In this document: positions 19,330 through 34,076 of the stretch, in pieces | Numbering within the stretch: position 1 is the stretch's first letter | Layout: the number at the start of each line of letters is the position of its first letter | Source of the DNA: Temnothorax longispinosus | Lineage: Eukaryota > Arthropoda > Insecta > Hymenoptera > Formicidae | Direction of reading: 5' to 3' | Assembly (NCBI RefSeq): GCF_030848805.1 | Contig: NC_092361.1 | Span: 15,149,406 to 15,213,405 of the forward strand | Length of the DNA stretch: 64,000 nt | Made by a program: the position numbers and the translations under genes | Notes under the pieces: generated by a model | What the model saw: the letters and a program-made list of their open reading frames with translations, nothing else | Databases searched by the model: none | Told to the model about the DNA's origin: nothing

Positions 19330-22300
19330 AAGTAGACACTAATTTATTAATGCCACTCCGACCACTATACTCTCCGTTACTCATCACGGTTTATTGACTT
19401 TCATTGCGATCTCGTCTCGCGCGCCACACTCTAACGTTTCTTCGCTCTTTTCCTCCCCATACGACGATCAGTCTTCCGTCGCGCGACCCAACTCGTTCCC
19501 TTTTCCCTTTTCGCGCCTGCAAGTCCCGCGCGGTTATACGAGCACTCGTTCGGTCGTTGATCATCCGCCGATCGATGTCGACTGTTCTTTTCCGCGAAAC
19601 GTTATTTTTTTCCTAGCCGCTTCTTGAACTTTTCTCAAAGGGGACGTTTTCTACAGCGATCTCATTTAGAAGCGAGTGCGATCTTCTAAATGAACATCCT
19701 GAAATCGAATCGATATTGCATTAGCGGAATGACATAAGTATAATCGTTGTCGTGATTTCTCAGCGTTTATTTCTGATTATACTGGTACTAAATAAAAATT
19801 TTTTACGAGTATAGGTTTTAAGTGAACTTTTCCACCGGATGGGCTCGGTTCTTCTGATAACGGTAAATAGAAATTTTTTTACGGGTAGTTTTTTACGGGA
19901 GCCTTCCGATCAGTATCGCATGCAGTTTTCACAGGGTGGTCTCGGGGCAGCGCGTGCTTTCCGATGTGAGAAAGGGGTCGTTGAGTCGAATCAATAGGGT
20001 GTGTATTATGGGGCAAATAATAGCACATGTGCATTTATAAACGACGCGTGACGGGCCGTGTACACGGGCAACGAGTTATTATCGATATTATCGTATTACA
20101 ATTCTATTTCTATTATGGAAGGCGTCCCACCGTATTATATTTCGAGAACGCGACTCTTTATACTTTTGTTCAGATATGTGCGTTTCTAAATCGAGCTCGA
20201 ATGTCCCGGTTTTCCATTCAGATCCATGGGTATTATTCTAAAGATAAAGGGAAAATTCTCGCTTAGAGAATGTAGGATCATCTTCGTTGATGACCTATAC
20301 TTCCCGTTTTGCAACCCTTGATATTCGCGGCCTAGCGTGTTTACCGGGGCCGCTCCTCTTTCTCTCTTTCTTTCTCTCCGATTGTTGGAAGATCGATATA
20401 TCGAGCAAAACCGACGACTGGGTCATCATAACGTTCGCGTTTTTGGTTCGCAGTAATGTTTTGTAAAAAGTACAAAAAAACAAAAAAAAACCATTTCGAG
20501 TGTGTCGGAAAAATGTCATGTTTTTATTGCTTTGTGATAAAGAATTAGCGACGCCTGTACGTTCAATTCGAGCTTCGATGCTTTAATATAACGCGAATAA
20601 ATAATCTATCGCGACGGAGAAAGCGACGACGATCGCCTGTTAGATAAAACATGTACGGACAATATAGTTAGGTCTCTATGAAGATAGATAATGTCGATCT
20701 ATAGGCTCTCTCCTTCGTCGAAAAGAATACTTCTAGTTGTACTAGTCACGCACGTAATACAGCAAGTGACTCATACCACGTGTCGAGTCCCCGGGTTTTT
20801 ATACGGTTCGGGAGAGAGATGTCGTCGTGGCATGCTATTGTTTGGATAAGAGTGACGATTTGCATGGAGGAAGTTGGTCGTGTAACTGCGGAACGGGCTA
20901 CACGAAAATCGTGGAAGGAATTGATTAAGTGAATGATGATAAGGTTGATGACTCAGGGGCGCGTGACCGGTTGCCGAAATGTCTTTAAACGCCTTTAAAG
21001 TGCCCTTCAGTACCTTTTTAGAAAATTTTCCGATTTATTCTTCGCCGTTGTATTAATGAGCAAGTGATTAAGTGAGAAACTATTTAAGTAAAAAGAGTAT
21101 ATAATGTGAAGAAAATTGCTGATATTATTATTTTTGTCATATTAATTTTTATATAATGCATTGGGATTAATAATATACGATGTTTTGCGCTCCTGCATGC
21201 CAGAAGATCTTTTTCTGTCCGAACAAAAACTTTATTGAACTTTTATTTTCGCGTTTTTTTCGGATATTATTTTCGTCAAAACGATTTTAACAGACTATTA
21301 TTAAATTTAAGTTCGAAATCTCTAAATCGATATTACACCAAGTTAAAAAAGAAAAAGCTTGACATAACATTACAAAACGTGTAATAACAATTGGGTCGAC
21401 AGTGAATGTGTAATTTATTTAACTGACTTTTGAGCGATTTCTTGAATACGTCGTTGGACAGATATAGTTTGATGATTGTCTTCAAAAGATATCATTAGAA
21501 GTAGGTACGTGTTGTTATCAGAGAAGCGTCATCATCTGTGCGTTACGATCGACATGAGCACATAATAAAATTTATGCAAGGTAAATAAAGGCGAGCAGTT
21601 GAAACCAGATCCACGATAATGCGAAGAGCGCAACAATTAGCACCACAGAGGAAGCGCAAGTACTAAGTTTCGTCGGCACAAATGTTATAGTAATGTCATG
21701 TAAAGCGAGCTGTATTTTTTTTTTAGCAAACTGCAAAAGTTCTGCATACTTGTTGACAAATTCCTTCGTATTTTTCTTCGTGAATTCCGACTATTTATGC
21801 AGAAGAATTAATTAAAACTTTTGAAAAGTTGGTTCAATTAAAAACCACTACTCCGATTTAAAAATTTTCGTGTATAAAAGTTTTATGCTTTTGAAATTTT
21901 TTTTATTTTCGTCAACGACAATTTTGTGAAGATTTAAATTGCAATTTAAATTGTAATCTTAAATTCCAACTAAATTGTAGAAGTTATTTGTCACGATTTG
22001 ATGCTTTATCGCAGATTACTAGCAATTAAGGTCGTCTCTTATTAAGTTCAAAGATACGAGATTAACCTGAATGTGCCAGTAATATTTTTTCTCTTTACAA
22101 AGTTGACATATATACATATATTTCCTTGTTATGAACGAGAAACACGTGAGGAGTTATGCATGCTCGTAATAAAGTAAGTTTACCGATATTCTCTCTAATT
22201 TTAAACTTACACACGAAGAGAATAGATCAGAACGACGATGATAAATGTACGCGACACTTTGCATTTAAATTATTAAACTACATTGTTTTATTCTTACCGA

Positions 22301-23130
22301 CGACTTTGTCTTCTTAAAAGTAAAATTTGCTCCAAAACCACTCGGGCAGAGATTCGCGATATTCACAACAGTCGAAGTCGCGAGAAGTTGTTTGAGATCT
22401 TCGGGAATTTCGTTTAACCGCGGAAGACGTGCCTCTTAGTTCGACAAGGAAGGAAGTTTCCGTTCAGTTCCCTGTCGGGAATAGGAAGAAGCGGTCTCTC
22501 CAGGGGAAGATCGGTCTTCCGGCCTCGCGTTCCCGACAGCGGACGTGGACGGACTGAACGCGCCCCGACGATCCCCTCGGCGAGAGAGAATCTTTTTTTC
22601 GGCGCGGGCTCCCTCCTCCTTCTTTCGGCGCTTCTTTCAGCCCTCCGTTCCGCCGCTTCTTCGCCGCGTGGCGGCTCCTCCTCAAGTACGCGGCGCGACG
22701 GAATCGCGCTCACGACTGACACATTAACTTCGCTCTCCCCGTACTCCGGTCGTGGCTACCAGGCTTTTCCTCCACCCACGTACCCAGTTGCGTATCAATC
22801 GAGGGTACCGCCAACTCGTTCGACTCGTGCTTCTTTTTGTTTATCAAGCTTTAACTTTAAAGCTCGTAGAAAAAACTTTGTCAAAGGATTGAGGAAAGGA
22901 AGTTATTTTGAGAACATTTTTGTGAGAGGATTCTTATAATAAAATTACGATAAGAGAAAAAGGAAAGATCGAGTGGAGTACTACAGTTTGTTAATATTTA
23001 GAAGCTTATGTATAGTACGGGAGCTCATGTGAGCTTATAATATAGTGTAAAAGCTTATAATACACTTTAGATACAAATTTTCATTGAAATATGTCGTAAC
23101 GCGAAAGAGTGTGTTGATCCCTGAGAATTG
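19330..23130. other. Non-coding with GC island at 22.4-22.76 kb
   Basis: The 22.4 kb island has overlapping low-complexity Arg/Glu/Pro frames on both strands, as expected of GC-rich 5'UTR or promoter DNA. The rest is AT-rich without exons. Confidence 0.45.
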
Positions 23131-23131
23131 G

Positions 23132-23314
23132 TCACGCAAAGTACGTCGACGACTTTGGCGCGACCACGGTCGAGAAATCAGAGTTAATTAACTTGCATCG
23201 AGGAATCTCAGACTGGTGGAAGTCGCATATATATATGTGCCGCGCCGTGAGAGACGTTAGAAGTGTAATAAATAAAACTGACAACGAGATAATAGACAAA
23301 TTGGCCCTAAACAC
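23132..23314 (-). CDS. Possible small secreted peptide, 60 aa
   Basis: ATG is followed by a hydrophobic run (ISLSVLFITLLTSLTA) ending in a plausible signal-peptidase site, then a 36-residue mature part with two cysteines and a stop. This is the layout of a small secreted peptide, but there is no homology, promoter or spliced structure to support it. Confidence 0.2.
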   Translation of the reverse strand: MFRANLSIISLSVLFITLLTSLTARHIYICDFHQSEIPRCKLINSDFSTVVAPKSSTYFA

Positions 23315-23319
23315 ATCCG

Positions 23320-26300
23320 ACTCGTTAGCGGAGTATCAGAAGGTCGGGTTTCGTCAGTGTGGAGGGAGATGATCGTACTTTCCACCGTCTTATTTGCAGG
23401 AGGAAACACGGACGATGGAAACTTTCGTGTAAAATGCGCTAGCGCGCTTTAAAAAAAAAATGTTACTCTTCTCGCTTAATTGTTTTGCTATTTAATGTTG
23501 TTCCGAATAATTCCTGATAACGCGAGTAAATACGAGGGTTATCGACCCGTCACATTCGCGCTCAGCGTGTGATCGTTGCCAGGCGTAATTCAGCATAACC
23601 TTCCACGCTAGGACGAACGAGATTTGAGATAGGTACAATTACTTCTAAACCAGATAAATGTCTTTTATATCCGAGAATTAGCGGCCGGCTATCTCGTTAC
23701 ATTTTATTTTCCTCATAAAACGTTTGCTCAAACTCGCTTCGCGTTTGTTCTTAAAAAATTGATATATTACAAAATAATTACAAGTTGAAAGAATGATACT
23801 ATAATAAGATATTATGTCTTTTTATGTTTCATTTAGTATATTAATTTTCATTTTTCAATTAAAAAGTTTAGTGCAAGAATGAGATAAATTATTTAATGAA
23901 GTCCATAATAGATTTAAAATTAATCTTATTAGCTAGGGTTTTATCTTATAGTGGATTTTGCGAGTTTACTTTTGTGTTAGTTTAGCACACGCTAAAATTT
24001 TAAAAATAAGCAATGTAACACAGAAAGTCTTTTAATTAGTCTCTATTTAACCTTTCCCTAAATTATATCTATTAAGTAAACAACACAGATAAATAATATA
24101 ATAAATGTATGTTTAAAAAGTGGATACGATTAATTAAAACGTATTTTAAGAAAATATACAAGTTAAAACTTGGTCGCAATTAATCGAATTCTAATGCGTT
24201 CGTGATAATTGATAAACGTATCGCTTACAATGATTTTTATCGCGTAATTACTAGTGTAGTCGCTATCTACGAAGAGCGATTCTTCCGTAACTGTGCAGCC
24301 AATTTAAGCGTACCGTATATATACCGAACTTCCTTGAAGCCAATTAGACGCAAACTGTTTGCGATTAAACGCATAACGTTCGTGCGTTTCCTCAGTGCGA
24401 AACGAGTTTTTAAATTGATGACTCTCAAAGTCAAGTTTCTATAAACATTTCTTGGCAATTATGTATGATTATATGCCAATATATGATTACCCACGCACAC
24501 TCGATGATGAGATATATGTATGAGAAAAACACTTCAGAGAGATAAAGCGACGAATGTCTAAATACACAAGGTGTTCAATATTTTTTTAACAATTTGAAAA
24601 TAGATTTTTCTGTAATGGAAATAAATATAATTGTTTATAATGAGCGATTAATAATCCAAGAATTCGTATATACAAGCTTTATGGGTGTGAGTAAATAGTA
24701 GCATATTCGTTGTCCTATTTGACAGATCATGATACTTTATTCTCACACAGATCTCACAAATATCGTAAGTATTTTTTGATTGGAGTACTTCTTAATTGGT
24801 ATAACATTGTGATAAGAAGGTAGGCTACTAAATCTGAAATTCGTAAGGTCAAGGCGTAACCTATATTATCACGCACGAATGTACGACAAGCTCTCCATGC
24901 GTGAGCCGATATGACGCGACGAACCGTACTATATATTTAACTCCGTATGCTTTTCTCAGGATTGTTATTCACCCATGTGTTGCGTGCCTTTGCCATGCGT
25001 GGACAATTTATTAGGAGAATTATCATACAACTGTAAAAGTTGTATAAAAAGATATATAAAAATTTCATAGAAACCCAAGGAAATTTAAAAAAAACTAAGG
25101 GATCTTTAAAGGAATCTATGAAAAAAAAAAAAGAAATAAAGTCATAATCTCATGATAATTACAACAGGATGTTACGAGTGAAATTTAATTAGGGAAATTT
25201 AATTAGGGAAGAATATTTGAATTGTAAGAACTACGTCTGAGTTGAAATTTATGCTTGTTTGTAATTCGTAATTGTTCAGGTGTACGATGTTTCGGTTATC
25301 TGATGATCGAGCACATTAATATTCAACAGAATCGCATTACTAAAGCAAACAAAAAACGGAATAAAAAGAATGATTCAGATTTCTCCGTCGCGATTCTTCT
25401 AGCAACGAAATTAAGATAGGAAACTTTTATCAAGAATACATATTTAAATACATATTAAATAAAAAGTATAATTATATGTATGATTTTGGTATCCCGATAT
25501 TTGCAGAAGGAATAGGGGGCGAAGGAATATTTAAAAATTTATTTAATTTTTATTTGTTCTCAAGACCAAGCAAAACTCTTATCTCTGTGCCCGTTACAAA
25601 AGCGCGTGCAACGTGTATGCAACACCACTTACGCTCGGTATACAAATCTTCTGCTCCTATATTAATGCGCGCGGATAATCGACGCATAATAGTCACAAGC
25701 GCGAATAAAATGAACTGACGAGCAACAGAACTCTGCGTGGTAACGTTCAATAAAAACACGAACCTGATCTTGATTAAAGCGATTCTAAATTAAATAGCTG
25801 CACAGCTCAAGGTTTCTGTTTACTTATTTTAGGAAACACGCAATGTTTTGCAATACAATGCTGCTGCAATTTGCATTGTCTGATAACGAAAATCTCTTTC
25901 GACTTAGAATGCTTTAGTATGAAAACGACCGAAACGTTGTTTTCTATTTTTTGAAAGCTTCTTGGAAAAGTAACAAGTTCTGAAAATCGATGGACCAATA
26001 ATTAATAATTATTACTTCAAAATATTCTTGAAACATTTGAAAGTTCTAAAATATACGAAGCTTTGAGAAATAACGATTAGAGAAATAAGAAAATAAATTA
26101 TTATTCTACATCATATCTTATTCGTTGTTAGATCTCTTCTAGCTGGTTGAACTGTATCTTATTTTTAATTTATCGATTAGCTTGATCAAGCAACGATGAA
26201 CTAATTGTCGCTAATCATGTCGAACTCCATTATTAATGCCTAGGTTGTTTCACTTAACACTATTAACAGCCGTTTAAGAGATCGAACGTAAGATTGTTAT

Positions 26301-27093
26301 GCGCGCGATAATTGTTGCTAAAATATTTGACCCACATGTTACGTCATTGGTAGTTCACATCCTGTTTAGCTTCTTCTTGCTGGATTTTTATTTGCGCTCG
26401 CAATATCAGATTGTTTAACGATGACGTGGCTTCTATATTAAACAGGTCATGAAATGATAAGGATTCAAACTATCAGCAAAAAACTTTAGCGAGCGACCGC
26501 TTGATATTCTAAATTAATGTGCAATTTTTTAATATTATAGATTTTTTTATTTGTTTTATAAATGTCAAATAAAATTCACCATCTATAAAAAATTACGAAG
26601 ACATATTAAATACTTTTCTCTAATACACTGCACAATAAAATTCAACATCTATTAATTTAAAAAATTAAAAATTGATTTTAAGAAAAATGATTTTAAATAT
26701 CTTTAAAGCAACGTCTGTTAATTTTAAAAATGATTTAAAGCATTATTGAGAAGAACTATAAATTTTAAACTTTGTATTTATTAAACAAGATGTTTTTGAT
26801 TTAATATGATAGAAAATATTAATTTTTGTTAAATATTGTTATTTAAAATTTATCTTAATTTTAATAAATAAGGAAAAATATAAGTATTACTCTCGTGTAA
26901 GATTCAGTTTTTCAGATTATGATATCTACAACAGCTTATAGATTTCGATATTATTACTTATAAATAGAATATAAATTTTTTTTTAGTATTAAATTGCATA
27001 TAACGTGCACATACAAGGCATTCTACATTTACAGTTGCTGATAATAATATGTTTTTGCTACAAATTAAAACTCAGTTACTATTACTATTACAG
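23320..27093. other. Non-coding, AT-rich
   Basis: Short frames only; no splice-bounded coding segment seen before the exon at 27094. Confidence 0.5.
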
Positions 27094-27179
27094 ATGGCGT
27101 GGAATGCTCCAGGAATGAGCGACCTTTTACTTGATCTTGCTCCTGGATCCGCGTCAGATGGCAGTAACGCACATAATCG
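27094..27179 (+). CDS. Candidate first coding exon, unknown gene (MAWNAPGM...)
   Basis: Follows the acceptor TTACTATTACAG and ends at a GTGAGC donor. ATG is the first codon of the exon, and the frame MAWNAPGMSDLLLDLAPG continues through SASDGSNAHNR to a phase 2 end. The 86 bases are clearly GC-richer than the AT-rich sequence on both sides, which is how coding exons stand out in this genome. It fits an ATG exon spliced to a 5'UTR exon upstream, with the body further downstream on the plus strand. I do not recognise the peptide. Confidence 0.5.
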
Positions 27180-27481
27180 GTGAGCTTTTTAAATTTATAT
27201 TTATTGTATTTAGTATTTTTTAAATATATTTCTGATAAAAAATAAATAAACGTGTTTACTATGAAAAACAAAAACGGCAAAAAATATTATATCCGGAAGA
27301 GATAAAAGAAAAATGCTTCATCCGTATACAGTGGCAAAAGTTACAAGAGATGGATAATTGTTCTAGATCTCATCTTATAAAAAGCATTTCTCTTGTAAAA
27401 ATGCTGCAATATATATTTTTAAAAGAGGAATGTTTTTTATAAGATGACTTAAAATGACTATCCACTTCTTGTAACTTTTAT

Positions 27482-27512
27482 TATATATGTATATATATAT
27501 ATGTATATGTAT

Positions 27513-27560
<48 letters not shown>
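27482..27560 (+). repeat. (TA)n/(TG) microsatellite
   Basis: Alternating TA with scattered TG steps, about 80 bases. Confidence 0.95.
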
Positions 27561-27561
<1 letters not shown>

Positions 27562-30500
27562 AAATCATAATTTCGAAAGCAGAATTATTTATGAGACAAT
27601 ATATTATATATAATCTTTGCATAAGGGGGCAAGTAAAATATTCGATGCTACCGTAATACTCACAACGCGACACTTGTGCTACTTTTTATTTGCGTCTTAA
27701 TGAGCCTCAGATTCCAATTTCGCTGGAACAGGGCGTTCCCGTGCATTAATAGCCTCGCGGGTCGTTAATCTGCAAATTTTATTCTAATCAACGACGGCCA
27801 TGAAGGCGCGGCGAAATGTCCATCGTCGCCAGTCATTCCGCTTGATGAGGGACGAATATAAATATTCTCTTAAACGTTCGCTCCTAGAAGCAAACGAGAT
27901 AGAGCCCATAATTATCAACTAGCACTAACACTATATATATACCTACTACTAATATTGCGTAAGTAGTTAGGTATAAAAAGAAATAAAAGAGAAACTATGA
28001 ATAAATTGTTAAAATATGAGTTTTGAATATTAAGAAAAATATAAGTTTTTGTGCTTTTTATGTGTGCTTTCTATAGATAATTATTATTTTTTATATTTAC
28101 ATGAAAATCTTTTTTTCTAATTTCTTTGTAAAACGTTTGAATTTTAAGAGATTCGATGGATCTAACATGCGAGATATTGTTCGATTCGTATAAAATGATC
28201 TTTAAAGAATTTTCTAAGTTTGAATTCAAAATTTTAATGTTAACATCTGTTCCGAGAAAAATCCAGAAAATTGTGCAAAATTTGATTTCAAGTTTAATTG
28301 CGATGGTTTCATGAATCTGAAATATTAAGTCGTAATAAATTATGATAGAGAAACTTTTTTGTACGTATTTTTTTGCACGTATCAACGATAATTGAGGGGT
28401 TAATCCTCGGGTTAATCCCTTTTCATGGAATATTATATACAATTTTTATCGGCATTATGTGTGCATTCGTATTTTCACGTTTTTAAAATCATATTTTATA
28501 TCTGACATAATAAAAATCATAATTGAGTATTTCTGATAATGAAAGGGCCAAACTTTGCCGTTTTCACTTCTTACTTTATTTCTTGTGTACTATTTGTTTA
28601 AAGCGCGAAAATATTAAAGCCAGATGTCTTACGAGAAATCTGTCAACGACTGATTAGCGAGACTTAATGCGCGCAGTGTAGGTTCCTTAATGACGCGTCT
28701 ATCTATCCTATATGCGCAACTTCCTGAGGAGTCCAGGCAGCCCTTACGTCTCTCGGCTAATTATTAGCCGAGCGCGTGAATCGCGTGACCAGCGTCGTCC
28801 CACAAGAGCCCGCGAACCCGGAACTATTTCCTACACGCCGGTTTTCTCCGCTCCCCTGCGTCTGCCGCCGGTATTTTTTTTTATTATTCTATCCCTCGGC
28901 CGGTCGTCGCCGGTGAGAGGTACGACGCCGCCGCCGTTCTAGGTTCTCGTGGGCGGAGCCGTACAGGAACACCGCGGAACAAGTGAAATTGTATCGCGTT
29001 CGAGGTTCCAGATAGAAAGTATCGCGGCCTCTCAGCAGGGCACTCCGTGTCTAGCAAAGTGGAACGGTCAGATTAATCCCAGACACCTGGGTGTCCTTTC
29101 GCGGAATAGAATCAATTTGGTCAATGAATTTATAAAGGGAATGGTCGAATTGCAGATTGCAACTAAAATTAATCTGATAATACGAAATTTACTTGGAAAA
29201 TTAATTTTAGCTGACAAATATTAATTAGACGATCTGAGATAAAAGCTAATTTTGATTGTATAATATTTAAGTTATTTGAATCTAAATTAATTCCAATTTT
29301 ATTAAAAACATTTTTTTAAATAGTATACTATTCTATTGATATAATTATATTGGAAATAAATTTCAAAAAATTGAAGTTAAAGAAGCAGTGGCGGTGATGA
29401 AATTTAAAACAGTTAATCGAGCCAAAATCGTTTCTTATATTTATTCAGTTGTGTTAAAAATATATTTAATTTCTTATTCAAGCCCGTAGGTATATAATAG
29501 TTCGCCTGTAAAAGATTTTATTCTTGTAGTGTCTCTTGGGGGATTTTATAGAATTTAATATAATTTAATATAGTTCATGTATAAAAGCTTTAAATAACAA
29601 AAAGAAATACATTACATATACAAAAGAAATTGACGCGTCTCTCATCGTTTCTCAATCTCTTATAATCGACGGGCTATCGAATCGTTACTGAAAAAAAGAA
29701 ATAGGTGGGCATCCATATATTACGCAAGAGACGAGCATTCGCGATGATGATCCGCAGACTGTTCGGCAGAAACCCGCTCGTAAAGCAAGATAGCTTTACG
29801 CAGCCTCGAATACACGTAATTGCCGTGTGGACTTACAGTGAAATCGGTGCATTCAACGTGCAATTACATGTGCCCGCTCGCAACGCCGACTCGAAGAAAG
29901 ATCGTGACCTTTATCAGCAATGAAGCTCGCCGTCGGCGGTAAAGAACGTTATTCTTACACCTATGCATAGTATTTATCTGGAATGGCGAATTACGTATGA
30001 AAATCAACATCTCACCTTTTCGCGCATTATGCGCCTTGGTTTGTTAGAGGTATTGCATAATCGAAAAGCGTTTCTCAGGTTTGTAGGTACTTGTGTTACT
30101 CATCGACCCTGCGCGCCAAATCACTTGCCCACGCTCGCGCCGATATCCTGGCGACTGCACTCCGTTATGTAAACGAAAAAGTTGCGCTACCGCCTAGTTT
30201 TCCACGCGCGCCCAGATCCGCCACAATTTCTGGCCGGATTACGCAACTATCTGACGCTTTCCATCGAATATATTTTCGCAAAGAGACTTCCCGAAAACGT
30301 GGCGCCGTAAATCGCGTTTTATTTTTTCCACAAAAATATTGCAAAAAATGTGCCATTACTCAAAAATGTTTAGGAAAGTTAGATAGATAACCAAGCTAAT
30401 TTCAGAGGCTTGTCGCGTAAGTTTATAATTTTTATGAATAATAAATTTGTTTGATTTAATTTATTGATGTTTTTTTGATATAAGAATTAACATTTTTATC

Positions 30501-32217
30501 ACATAAACAAATGTCGATCATGGAACACACCAATAAATTATTCCAATAATTACTCAAGATTTTATTTTCATAAAGTAATTAATTGGTTCAAAAATCAGAA
30601 ATAAAAAGTAACTGCATGTTTACACACTTTCAATTATAATTACATGTTTTCATATTATTTTATCAATATATAATACATATATGCCATGGAAAAATGTGCG
30701 GTTCATATAAATCCGTATTTATTTAATATCCTATTTTGTACTGACAGACAAAAACTCTTTGTTCCTCTTTCAAGAGGAATAAAAATTGTAAAAACAATTC
30801 TCCCCTGAACACACAGAGTTGCAGTCATGCTTCTTCATTCGTGCCACGAGAATATATCCTTTTCGGAAAGGGGATGTAAAGCAAAACCGTGAGAAACTCG
30901 TACCTCGCGTGTCATATTACTGGAAGGTACAGGTTTCAGCAAAAACGATCGATCTTGTCCCATTATATCAACGAGAGGATATATCGAGCGGCCGGGAGCG
31001 CGTCGGGAACTTCCCGGCATCGCCTTCTCTCTCATCGCCCTGGCCCTTGGGCTACGGCCATGTATGAAACGTTGGGCAATCCCGCGTCGAACGTAGGTGG
31101 TGCGGCGCGGCTACGGGGTACCGTTATACGTTACACCCACCTTTATTCTATAATATAGATCAGAGCCGAACGAGAGATCCCGCAGCCGCGCGCATAAACC
31201 CTCTTATATCATCGTTCGCCGTGCGGCGCATTGAACGTTTCATTACCTATGCTTTACATAAGCCGCACCGACGACGGGAGAGGAACGCGCCGTTTCTCGG
31301 TCGTTCCAGGAGAGACTCTCTTAAGACCCCGGGACTCTTCCTCGCGCGCCTACTTGCGCAAAACCAGCTTCCCAGCGACGGGCTCGAGCCGGACTTTGTC
31401 GCGAGTGACATCACGCGCGTTTGACATTTACCACTCAGAGAATCCGGAACGCATTACTCACGTGTGTTTAGTAAAATTTAGGCGGAGTGTTTGTTTGGAT
31501 CATGATTTATTCGCGAGATGAGTTGTCTCACGCCGTTTTAAGAGAATAGTTAATCGCAATCTTAACGGAATTACTATTGTATAACGTAATTTAGGAATTT
31601 CTTGAATTATTATATTTACGATTTAAAAAAAAACCTAAAATAAATTTTAAAAAATTCAGAATTGATTCGAATATGTAAACAATTAGAATAAGATGATAAA
31701 ATTAACAATGTGATTTATGTAAAAAGAAAGTTAAATAAGTCTAAATTTAGTCTAAAAAGGAAGAAAAGTCGCGTACGCATAAACCGCAATTCATCCGTTT
31801 CTACATCTAATCAAGCAACACATTTGAAATTAAAAGCATTGCGAACGACGACTTTTTCTCGGCATTGCGGGAAACGAGGGTCACGTACTCCCGGACGGAA
31901 GAAATAAATGAGGGGACGATTTGCATAACGTTTGTTCGTCTCGAGGACGCGCGAATCTATCGCTCGTCCGCTCGCTCGTTCTCTCGCTCGACGCTCGACG
32001 CTAACGTATGCTACGCGAGATACTCGGCCTACGATCGGTCGAGTAGCGCTGAATCATAGGATAAACATAGTCGAGACGTGCTCTCTTCCTGAACTCTGCA
32101 TGCGTGGTTACGATGCAACGTCGTCGCGGCAAACGTCCGGCATTTCCAGCGGTTAACGAACGCGTTTCCGCGGGACAATGCCGTGCACGGAGCCGCGGCC
32201 GATCAATCCCGGCCCCC

Positions 32218-32245
32218 CTCTCTCTCTCTCTCTCTCTTTCTTTCT
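32218..32245 (+). repeat. (CT)n microsatellite in GC island
   Basis: CT repeats within a CpG-rich segment. Confidence 0.9.
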
Positions 32246-34021
32246 GCTCGCCTCTGGCAATGTGCCGCCGACACGCGTATCGCAGGAAGGAAAAGTCTCC
32301 CGCGGGCCGCGGACGACATATAAATTAGGGTCATCTCCGGCTACCGGTTCGGCGGAGCTTTCCATCGACCGGCCTTTAAATTTCTGTCAACTTCCTCGTA
32401 AAATTCCCCGTAAAATATCTTTCGTTAAAAACATATAAAAGTATACTGGCTGCGTTATTATCATCTATCTATATTCCTCATTAAGGAGTAAATTAAGAAG
32501 CGAGAGCTAGTATAAACTATAAATAAACTTACATACAAAGATGAAATTTCTTATGATTTATATATGTGGAGTATGCATCTAAAACGTGATTTGATTTCTT
32601 TAAAATTATTTGTTATTTCTGTTTCGCGTCTTGTACTTTCTTATGTATTATATATCCCTCTCGAGAGCGCTACGATCTTGTTATTATTGTGCTCGTAAGT
32701 AAAAGCGAAACATCATTGCATATCTGTTTAACATGTTAGAAGTAAAAGTAAATAAATTGTCTATATACTTTAGTTCGATCCGACCAATAATATGATAATT
32801 TCGAGAAAGCTAGGAAAAGACCTGGGAAAATATGTGTTTCAGGTACTGTTTCATACACGAAAGTATCAGTAACGGAACGTCAATTTTCATTCACGTATAC
32901 GCCACGCTCATACGCGCGCATATTTCGCGCACCCACGTCCACGTGTAACGCCTGGAGTTTGCGTTTGCGCGTGTTTCGTTCTTTTTTTTTTCCTCGCCGT
33001 GAGAGAAAGTGTTGAGCGACACCTTTTCCCATGCAATTAAGCTCGCAGGAGGCCAGGCGAGGCGCGCTCGGCAGGCGATATCCGCGTTCAAAGTTTCATT
33101 CGCGATCCGCCGTTGAAATCACTCGAGCGTGCGTCTCGATTGTCATACAAATAATTCAGAACTCCTCATTTTATTTCAATACCATTCTTTATTGTTAGTA
33201 CTATCGCGATACTGATCTCGAATCGTGGAAATGTCTATATGACTTGTATTTGTCGTTAAATGAATCTCGTGTGTATCAAAAAATAAATTAGGTGAAATGC
33301 CCAAAAAGAAGTTCTATATATCTTGAAATAAATAGTTCAATATTTTAATTAAAGATCAACTGATACTCAGATGAATGTGATAAGGGAACGATTAGCTTAT
33401 AATTATATTTAATCTTGAAAGTATATATGGAAAGACCGAACGCAAACTTCGAATTCTATAAAAAAATATTTAGAAAGAAGAAAATAAAGTAACATAATAT
33501 TAAATCCATTTTTCTTGTTATGTTTTATAAATAATTAATTTTCATTTTATGTAAATATATATACAAGTGAGTAAACGGCTGAATGAACGTTCTTCGAAAG
33601 AATACTCTATAAAAAGGAATTTAAATAAAAATTTATTCTAAAAAGATATCATTTTATATATATTATAATTTTATTTTATTTTTTTGTCTTTTCCTATTTT
33701 TCACTAATTATTTAAGCAAGAAATTAAAAAAATTGAGTCCATTATAATCTCCTTAAAACCTCATATTGTATAATATTAATATATTATATGTTCATAGTGT
33801 TTTCAATTGGATATCTTGAAGGTCTTAATTATTCTTGAGATTTTTAATTCGTATATAAAACGTTCAATAAATTGACAATTATTGCAATTTCAAGATTAAC
33901 TATTTTATATTAATCTGTCGTAACTTATGTACTTCAAGATAAAAGATCTTTGTGAAACGTTATGTTATGTCTACATTGTTATACCTTTTTATTTATATCT
34001 AATATCTATATTTATATGTGC

Positions 34022-34025
<4 letters not shown>

Positions 34026-34074
<49 letters not shown>
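34026..34074 (+). repeat. (TA)n microsatellite
   Basis: About 24 uninterrupted TA units. Confidence 0.95.

Positions 34075-34076
<2 letters not shown>

Noticed and set aside
19018..19342. Leu/Ser-rich plus frames and Arg-rich minus frame
   Set aside because: Direct translation of CTC and CTG repeats.
22414..22722. 102-codon minus frame rich in Arg/Glu
   Set aside because: Low complexity, no ATG start, overlapping frames on both strands; composition effect of a GC island.
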